Shown here in pieces: positions 57,445-64,000 of a stretch of 64,000 bases of DNA. Source of the DNA: Channallabes apus (Eukaryota > Chordata > Actinopteri > Siluriformes > Clariidae); contig CM060115.1 of the NCBI GenBank assembly GCA_030522415.1, positions 11,596,491-11,660,490 on the forward strand, written 5' to 3'. The translations under genes were made by a program, and so were the position numbers. Within the stretch, counting starts at the first letter, position 1, and each line of letters starts with the position of its first letter. The notes below the pieces were generated by a model. The model was given only the letters and a program-made list of their open reading frames with translations, was not told where the DNA came from and searched no databases.

Positions 57445-59062
57445 CAGTGGTGTGAAAAACTATTTGCCCCCTTCCGGATTTCTTATTCTTTTGCATGTTT
57501 GTCACACTTAAATGTTTCCGCTCATCAAAAACCGTTAACTATTAGTCAAAGATAACATAATTGAACACAAAATGCAGTTTTTAAATGAAGGTTTATGTTA
57601 TTAAGGGAGAAAAAAATCTGGAAATCTATATGGCCCTGTGTGAAAAAGTGATTGCCCCCCTTGTTAAAAAATAACTTAACTGTGGTTTATCACACCTGAG
57701 TTCAATTTCTGTAGTCACCCCCAGGCCTGATTACTGCCACACCTGTTTCAATCAAGAAATCACTTAAATAGGAGCTACCTGACACAGAGAAGTAGACCAA
57801 AAGCACCTCAAAAGCTAGACATCATGCCAAGATCCAAAGAAATTCAGGAACAAATGAGAATAAAAGTAATTGAGATCTATCAGTCTGGTAAAGGTTATAA
57901 AGCCATTTCTAAAGCTTTGGGACTCCAGCGAGCCACAGTGAGAGCCATTATCCACAAATGGCAAAAACATGGAACAGTGGTGAACCTTCCCAGGAGTGGC
58001 CGGCCGACCAAAATTACCCCAAGAGCGCAGAGACAACTCATCCGAGAGGCCACAAAAGACCCCAGGACAACATCTAAAGAACTGCAGGCCTCACTTGCCT
58101 CAATTAAGGTCAGTGTTCACGACTCCACCATAAGAAAGAGACTGGGCAAAAACGGCCTGCATGGCAGATTTCCAAGGCGCAAACCACTTTTAAGCAAAAA
58201 GAACATTAACTCGTCTCAATTTTGCTATAAAACATCTCAATGATTGCCAAGACTTTTGGGAAAATACCTTGTGGACAGACGAGACAAAAGTTTAACTTTT
58301 TGGAAGGTGCGTGTCCCGTTACATCTGGCGTAAAAGTAACACAGCATTTCAGAAAAAGAACATCATACCAACAGTAAAATATGGTGGTGGTAGTGTGATG
58401 GTCTGGGGTTGTTTTGCTGCTTCAGGACCTGGAAGGCTTGCTGTGATAGATGGAACCATGAATTCTACTGTCTACCAAAAAATCCTGAAGAAGAATGTCC
58501 GGCTATCTGTTCGTCAACTCAAGCTGAAGCGATCTTGGGTGCTGCAGCAGGACAATGACCCAAAACACACCAGCAAATCCACCTCTGAATGGCTGAAGAA
58601 AAACAAAATGAAGACTTTGGAGTGGCCTAGTCAAAGTCCTGACCTGAATCCTATTGAGATGTTGTGGCATGACCTTAAAAAGGCGGTTCATGCTAGAAAA
58701 CCCTCAAATTAAGCTGAATTACAACAATTCTGCAAAGATGAGTGGGCCAAAATTCCTCCAGAGCGCTGTAAAAGACTCGTTGCAAGTTATCGCAAACGCT
58801 TGATTGCAGTTATTGCTGCTAAGGGTGGCCCAAGCAGTTATTAGGTTCAGGGGGCAATTACTTTTTCACACAGGGCCATGTAGGTTTGGATTTTTTTTCT
58901 CCCTAAATAATAAAACCCCTCATTTAAAAACTGCATTTTGTGTTTACTTGTGTTATCTTTGACTAATAGTTAAATGTGTTTGATGATCAGAAACATTTTG
59001 TGTGACAAACATGCAAAAGTATAAGAAATCAGGAGGGGGGCAAATAGTTTTTCACACCACTG
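57445..59062 (+). mobile_element. full-length Tc1-type transposon, copy B (1,618 bp)
   Basis: Same family as 3673-5294. Starts CAGTGGTGTGAAAAACTATT after TA (57443-57444) and ends in its reverse complement before TA (59063-59064). IR/DR structure is conserved. The site reads ATACAGTATA|CAGTGG, so it lies next to a footprint-like TACAGTA. Confidence 0.97.
57824..58844 (+). pseudogene. Tc1-type transposase copy B, frameshift plus two stops
   Basis: The N-terminal 125 or so residues are intact and keep RSGRPT. A 2-bp deletion at about 58210 shifts the frame, GAA became TAA just after WTDETKV (58292-58294), and AAA became TAA near the C-terminus (58710-58712). The first catalytic Asp is present here, and QQDNDPKHT and SPDLNPIE are also intact, so copies A and B carry complementary defects. 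Neither encodes an active enzyme. Confidence 0.95.
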
Positions 59063-59064
59063 TA

Positions 59065-59421
59065 TATGTGATAGGTTGATCCCTGAACCTGACCTTATCT
59101 GAATCTGAAACTAATCTCACTCTGACCTAAGTGAAGTTGAATGCAGTAGTTTTTTTTTTTGTAATTTAAAAGTGAAGCTTTTGCAGTAGCTTTGTAATTT
59201 AAAAGTTTTTGTTTGTGTGCAATATAACAGTACTTGTTTCCTGCCAGGCCTCACTACAGGAACACAATCCAAGCATGAGTTCTCTACATTTCATTAAAAC
59301 TTGATCAACATTTTTTTATTACTACTTAATTGCATGTTCGCATTGCCACGAACACAACTGCAGGCAGATTGATCCAATGTGTCACAACTGTAGTAGGTGG
59401 GCTTATAGCGTTGTGAAACAG
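59065..59421. other. unique sequence, no gene recognised
   Basis: A 10-base T-run and a short internal duplication (TTTGTAATTTAAAAGT twice near 59158-59205). No gene. Confidence 0.5.
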
Positions 59422-59434
59422 CATACAAAATTCA

Positions 59435-59802
59435 TTCATTCTTTCATTCATTCATCTTCTATACCGCTTAATCCTGTGTTCAGGGTCGCGGGGGACCTGG
59501 AGCCTATCCCAGGAGACTTCGGGCACTAGGCGGGGTACACCCTGGACAGCGTGCCAATCCATCGCAGGGCACACACACATACACACACTCACACACCCAA
59601 TCACACATTACGTGCAATTTGGGAACGCCAATTAGCCTAACCTGCATATCTTTGGACTGTGGGAGGAAACCGGAGTACCCGGAGGAAACCCACCAAGCAC
59701 GGGGAGAACATGCAAACTCCATGCACACAGAGACGGGAATCGAGCCTGGCCGGGGAATCGAACCCAGACCCTGGAAGTGCAAGGCGACAGTGCTAACCAC
59801 TA
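59435..59802 (-). repeat. young SINE, 13-bp duplication
   Basis: CATACAAAATTCA at 59422-59434 recurs at 59803-59815. Complete except for the last few bases of the head. Confidence 0.94.
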
Positions 59803-60018
59803 CATACAAAATTCACACTCATATAAACAAAATACTTTTTTTACTTTTTATTTGATTGATCTTTTTAAAGACCTTTTGTCATACAGCCTGTAATACCTCA
59901 GCAGAAAAAAAACAAATTGAGGTAGAGAACCAAATGGGTACAGTATATCTCATTTTGCTGTCAAACTCTTCATACGTATACAGTATACAGTGAAAGTAGC
60001 GTAAGAAACCAAATACTT

Positions 60019-60333
60019 CATTCATTCATCTTCTATACTGATTTATCCTTCTATTCAGGGTCGCGGGGGACCTGGAGCCTATCCCAGGAGACTTCGGGCA
60101 CTAGGCGGGGTACACCCTGGACAGGGTTCCAATCCATCTCAGGGCACACATTCATACGCACATTCACACACTACGGTCAATTTTAGGAACGCCAATTAGC
60201 CTAACCTGCATATCTTTGGACTGTGGGAGGAAACCGGAGTACCCGGAGGAAACCCACCAAGCACGGGGAGAACATGCAAACTCCATGCACACAGAGACAG
60301 GAATCGAGCCTGGCCAGGGAATCAAACACAGAC
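60019..60333 (-). repeat. 5'-truncated SINE, 13-bp duplication
   Basis: AAACCAAATACTT at 60006-60018 recurs at 60334-60346. The copy ends at AGGGAATCAAACACAGAC, so the tRNA-like head is missing. Confidence 0.94.
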
Positions 60334-60367
60334 AAACCAAATACTTAACGCATAAATTTCATATGCT

Positions 60368-60470
60368 GTTAATTGATCATTTCTGATTTTCCTTTAACTC
60401 TAAATGAACTTCTCTTCTGCAGCAGAGGTAAGTTTTGGTCTTGCTTTCCTGGGAAGGTCTTCATGAGAGC
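60368..60470 (-). pseudogene. Tc1-type transposase scrap, fourth family
   Basis: CTGCAGCAGAGGTAAGTTTT then CTTGCTTTCCTGGGAAGGTC is the inverse of 51641-51690, with TAATTGATCATTTCTGATTT matching the following helix region. Only about 100 bp. Confidence 0.55.
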
Positions 60471-61100
60471 AGAGGTGGAAAGAGTAATAAACATTTGTAC
60501 TCAAGTACAAGTACTGTTACTTCAGTGAAATTTTACTGAAGTACAAGTAAAGTTACCCTTATAAAAATCTACTCAAGTAAAAGTAAAAAGTAGCTAATTT
60601 TTAAAATTTACTCAGAGTAAAAGTTACTGAGTTAATTTTTTTTTAACAGTGGGGGCGGGATGGTTGACGGAACACCCATGCATAATAAATCTGTTCCCTT
60701 TGTTGTGCTTGAAATCAAAGTGGTGGCTTAAATATGACCAGGGGTTTGATCATAAGAATTTGTTGGTATTTCACTTTCAGCTGTGTCTGTCTCACTGGCA
60801 TCTGTTTTGTCCGTCTCCATCGTTCTTGTGAATTTAGTGCGTTTGTTCTCCATCAATCAATCAGTGCACTTGTTTCCGGGGTGCCATTTCTTTTTCCTTC
60901 CCCATTGTATTACAGTACTTTTCATTTTCATTCATTAATTTTTTCTCAATATGATTTCCAATGTAGCGAAGTACAATACTTCAAACAAAACATACTTAAG
61001 TTAAAGTAAAATTACAGATTTTAAAAACTACTTTAAAAAGTAGAAATAGACAAAAAACTAGCATAACTACTCAATTATAGTAACGCGAGTAAATGTAATT

Positions 61101-61101
<1 letters not shown>
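60468..61101. mobile_element. hAT-like non-autonomous element, right end lost in (TA)n
   Basis: Begins CAGAGGTGGAAAGAGTAA with GTACTCAAGTACAAGTACTG. The opposite side holds CTACTCAATTATAGTAACGC then GAGTAAATGTAATTCC, an inverted relative, but it runs into (TA)n at 61103 before the terminus. No transposase. Confidence 0.65.

Positions 61102-61102
<1 letters not shown>

Positions 61103-61135
<33 letters not shown>
61103..61135. repeat. (TA)n array
   Basis: About 16 TA units, 33 bp before a Tc1 copy. Confidence 0.95.
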
Positions 61136-61136
<1 letters not shown>

Positions 61137-61168
61137 CAGGGCATGACTTAAACTTTTTTGTGTATATA

Positions 61169-62750
61169 CAAACCGGATTCCAAAAAAGTTGGGACACTAA
61201 ACAAATTGTGAATAAAAACTGAATGCAATGATGTGGAGATGGCAAATGTCAATATTTTATTCAGAATAGAACATAAATCACGGAACAAAAGTTTAAACTG
61301 AGAAAATGTATAATTTTAAGGGAAAAATATGGTGAATCAAAATGTCATGGTGTCAACAAATCCCAAAAAAGTTGGAACAAGGCCATTTTCACCACTGTGT
61401 GGCATCTCCCCTTCTTCTTACAACACTCAACAGACGTCTGGGGACCGAGGAGACCAGTTTCTCAAGTTTAGAAATAGGAATGCTCTCCTATTCTTGTCTA
61501 ATACAGGCCTCTAACTGTTCAATCGTCTTGGGCCTTCTTTGTCGCACCTTCCTCTTTATGATGCGCCAAATGTTCTCTATAGGGGAAAGATCTGGACTGC
61601 AGACTGGCCATTTCAGTACCCGGATCCTTCTCCTACGCAGCCATGATGCTGTGATTGATGCAGAATGTGGTCTGGCATTATCTTGTTGAAAAATGCAGGG
61701 TCTTCCCTGCAAGAAATGACGTCTGGATGGGAGCATATGTTGTTCTAGAACCTGAATATATTTTTCTGCATTGATGGTGCCTTTCCAGACATGCAAGCTG
61801 CCCATGCCACACGCACTCATGCAACCCCATACCATCAGAGATGCAGGCTTCTGAACTGAGCGTTGATAACAACTTGGGTTGTCCTTGTCCTCTTTGGTCC
61901 GGATGACATGGTGTCCCACATTTCCAACAAGAACTTTGAATCGTGACTCGTCTGACCACAGAACAGTCTTCCATTTTGCCACACTCCATTTTAAATGATC
62001 CCTGGCCCAAAGAAAACGCCTGTGTTTGTGGATCTTGCTTAGAAATGGCTTCTTCTTTGCACTGTAGAGTTTCAGCTGGCAACGGCGGATGGCACGGTGG
62101 ATTGTGTTCACTGACAATGGATTCTGGAAGTATTCCTGAGCCCATTCTGTGATTTCCTTTACAGTAGCATTCCTGTTTGTGGAGCAGTGTCGTTTAAGGG
62201 CCCGGAGATCACGGGCATCCAGTATGGTTTTACGTCCTTGACCCTTACGCACAGAGATTGTTCCAGATTCTCTGAATCTTCGGATGATATTATGCGCAGT
62301 TGATGATGATAACTGCAAAGTCTTTGCAATTTTTCGCTGGGTAACACCTTTCTGATATTGCTCCACTATCTTTCTGCGCAACATTGTGGGAATTGGTGAT
62401 CCTCTACCCATCTTGGCTTCTGCCACTCTGAGAAGCTCTTTTTGTACCCAATCATGTTGCCAATTAACCTAATTACTGTTAATTGGTCTTCCAGCTCTTC
62501 GTTATGCTCAAATTTACTTTTTCCAGCCTCTTATTGCTACTTGTCCCAACTTTTTTGGGATTTGTGGACACCGTGAAATTTGGAATCAACATATTTTTCC
62601 TTTAAAATGATACATTTTCTCGGATTAAACTTTTGATCTGTCATCTATGTTCTATTCTGAATAAAATATTGACATTTGCCATCTTCACATCATTGCATTC
62701 AGTTTTTATTCACAATTTGTTTAGTGTCCCAACTTTTTTGGAATCCGGTT

Positions 62751-62752
<2 letters not shown>
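61169..62752 (-). mobile_element. second Tc1 family, near-intact copy D (1,584 bp)
   Basis: Ends CAAACCGGATTCCAAAAAAG and CTTTTTTGGAATCCGGTTTG, flanked by TA (61167-61168 and 62753-62754). Inverted repeats of about 200 bp contain a second copy of CCCAAAAAAGTTG inside each arm. (TA)25 starts at the right junction. Confidence 0.97.
61488..62411 (-). pseudogene. Tc1-type transposase, all catalytic residues, premature amber stop
   Basis: I place the start at ATG 62411 (MGRGSPIPTMLRR) because the codon further upstream at 62426 is GTG; the decayed sister copy starts at the same ATG. DNA-binding region 1-115 or so with QRKIAKTLQLSSSTAHNIIR, basic GRKT linker, then the DDE core: Asp154 in WSDES, Asp244 in QQDNARPH, Glu279 in SPDLSPIEN (34 residues between the last two). 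The frame ends at TAG 61488-61490 where the sister copy has TGG, about 33 codons before the natural stop at 61389-61391. Only a C-terminal helix region is lost, so activity is doubtful but not excluded. The relatively undamaged state shows a recent insertion. Confidence 0.9.

Positions 62753-62802
<50 letters not shown>
62753..62802. repeat. (TA)n array, ~25 units
   Basis: Begins at the TA target duplication of copy D and ends in TACTGTA. Confidence 0.95.
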
Positions 62803-62803
<1 letters not shown>

Positions 62804-63092
62804 TGTACATACCACTTAGTCCCAGTTTGACTTGAACGCCTCTCATATGTTTTTGCATGGTTCAAATCAACAAGTCAAACTGAGACTAAGTGTTCCCTTT
62901 ATTTTTTTGAGCAGTATATATAGTGTCAGCCAAAAATCATATACAGTATATTATAACCTTTATAATATTATCATATATATCAATATTTTAATATTAAAAT
63001 ATTTATGCAAGCTTTAATTTTTCTGAAGTGTGTATACAGTATATTTTTGGCTGCCTCTGTAGTGTTGCTTGCAGGTTTAAAACATGAAGTCA

Positions 63093-63095
<3 letters not shown>
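62803..63095. other. unique sequence with mariner-like end pieces
   Basis: CAGTTTGACTTGAACGCCTC (62824) and CAAGTCAAACTGAGACTAAG (62870) are inverted and resemble the mariner ends at 6190. TACAGTA occurs twice. Confidence 0.4.
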
Positions 63096-63126
<31 letters not shown>

Positions 63127-63156
63127 ACGTGTGTGTGTGTGCACGTGTGTGTGTGT

Positions 63157-63222
<66 letters not shown>

Positions 63223-63297
63223 ACATGTGCATGCGTGTGTGTGTGTGTGTGTGTGTGTGCACGTGTGTGTGTGTGCACATGTGTTTGCGTGTGTGTG
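63096..63297. repeat. compound (GT)n array with GCAC interruptions
   Basis: GT runs punctuated by GCACGT or GCACAT at roughly 14-base steps at each end, with a long pure GT block in the middle. Alternating purine-pyrimidine, so Z-DNA prone. Confidence 0.95.
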
Positions 63298-63677
63298 GTG
63301 CCTTAGTGCAAATTGATTGTAAGATTGCCTGTTTCTTTGCAGTAATGTCCATTCAGAGCTGGAATTCATTTCTGGCTAACGGCACATCGAGTATGTCTTT
63401 GTTGTGCTGTGTTACAGCTGCCTTTACTACTGCAGGCTGAATTGCACGCTTGCAATAAAAATTATGGCTTATTGATTTGAACTTGTGAAGTGAGACTTAT
63501 AAGAGCATGTGTTAGAGAGAGAGAGAGAATACATAATATATATATATAATATATATATAATAAAAATACTTTTTGAGCTATCCAGTTCACCATCATCCTA
63601 CTCTGACTGTTAAATATATTGCCATTGCAATTTTCTTTTTTGTAGGACATACAATTTTGTGACTCACACACTTCCCT
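63298..63677. other. unique sequence, no gene recognised
   Basis: Short (GA)n at about 63514 and AT-rich words at 63536-63562. No gene. Confidence 0.5.
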
Positions 63678-63741
63678 TTAACACCTGCTGAGCCGCGTGT
63701 CATCGCTCATGTTGTCCTTCACGTCGGTAGCAGACACCGAG
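63678..63741 (-). CDS. possible host exon, unidentified
   Basis: On the minus strand a pyrimidine-containing tract ends in TTACTGCCAG, a fair 3' splice site, followed by an open frame reading SVSATDVKDNMSDDTRLS and then RC-stop, or a GTGTTA donor after exactly 57 bases. Third codon positions are mostly G or C (GTG, GAC, GTG, AAG, GAC, AAC, ATG, AGC, GAC, ACG, CGG, CTC, AGC), unlike the AT-rich surroundings. Hydrophilic, no domain recognised. The opposite strand is also open for 34 codons. Candidate only. Confidence 0.22.
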
Positions 63742-64000
63742 CTGGCAGTAATTGCAGAGGGCATCACAGATGGGCATCAGGAGAAGCCAGAGTTGATGTG
63801 GCCAATGATAGAATGAGACACAGGGGGGGTAATCAGCTTTGTGGTGAAAGAACCAGTGGAAAAGATCAGATTAAGAGAAAGATGCAATCTGGAATATTTC
63901 ACCTGATGACTGAAAAAAAAAAAAAAGTATGACGTTGATAAGGAACTGCGTGCAGACTATGAATAAAATCGCATATTTATAACTATTTAGAGATTTGCAT
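63742..64000. other. unique sequence, less AT-rich
   Basis: 63700-63900 is of balanced composition and would fit intron or exon-flanking sequence. An A-run lies near 63913. Confidence 0.35.

Noticed and set aside
62412..62426. Transposase start at 62426
   Set aside because: The codon there is GTG; the ATG at 62411 matches the start of the sister copy.
63077..63440. Several overlapping long frames in the GT array
   Set aside because: They are translations of a dinucleotide repeat with no coding value.
1..64000. Endogenous retrovirus or LTR element
   Set aside because: No LTR pair, primer-binding site, gag, protease, integrase or envelope-like frame was seen; all reverse transcriptase pieces are of the non-LTR type.

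Overview
The window is AT-rich vertebrate DNA of gene-desert or long-intron type, almost certainly from a teleost fish. The evidence is several Tc1/mariner families with DD34E transposases, tRNA-headed SINEs with (AATG)n tails, LINE copies with (GGAT)n tails, hAT-like and Harbinger-like non-autonomous elements, and many long (TA)n, (CA)n, (GA)n and (GATA)n arrays. Abundant Tc1 elements and Mermaid-like SINEs point towards an otophysan such as a catfish; that is inference, not proof. I find no host gene I can name, no rRNA, no tRNA gene and no CRISPR array. Two short open stretches (12759-12995, + strand; 63678-63741, - strand) are weak exon candidates.

Layout. 1-13000: mostly unique sequence with SINEs, mariner remnants and a full-length Tc1 copy (3673-5294) whose transposase is open over 340 codons but has Tyr where the first catalytic Asp should be. 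13060-15054: a 2-kb element with long inverted ends, carrying a Harbinger-like MITE (TTA target duplication). 16640-20530: a four-layer nest in which a TACCATGGTA-rich repeat was hit by a LINE (13-bp duplication) and by a hAT-like element (8-bp duplication), the latter hit in turn by a 147-bp Harbinger-like MITE (TAA duplication). 21436-22982: decayed second Tc1 family. 23100-36960: mariner, SINE and AT-rich satellite remnants in unique sequence. 36975-39057: a LINE with both ends and a 12-bp duplication but three internal deletions. 41500-45580: SINEs, a large inverted-end element and a 5'-truncated LINE (12-bp duplication). 46200-64000: more Tc1 remnants, many young SINEs with perfect duplications, a second copy of the first Tc1 family (57445-59062) and a nearly intact copy of the second (61169-62752, - strand).

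Main finding. The heptamers TACAGTA and TACTGTA (one motif, two strands) occur about 105 times by hand count, where base composition predicts roughly 10-15. Where an uninterrupted comparison exists (a LINE reading frame, paired repeat copies, a GATA microsatellite, SINE copies), the motif is usually an insertion of exactly CAGTA or CTGTA at a TA. This is the footprint expected from excision of Tc1-type elements whose ends begin CAG, like those at 3673 and 57445. Several sites are compound (TACTGTACTGTA). The window therefore looks like a dense archive of cut-and-paste excision scars.

The retroelements also form visible partnerships: the SINE at 41792 shares its 3' tail with the LINE at 44261, and the common (AATG)n SINE resembles the 3' end of the LINE at 36975.
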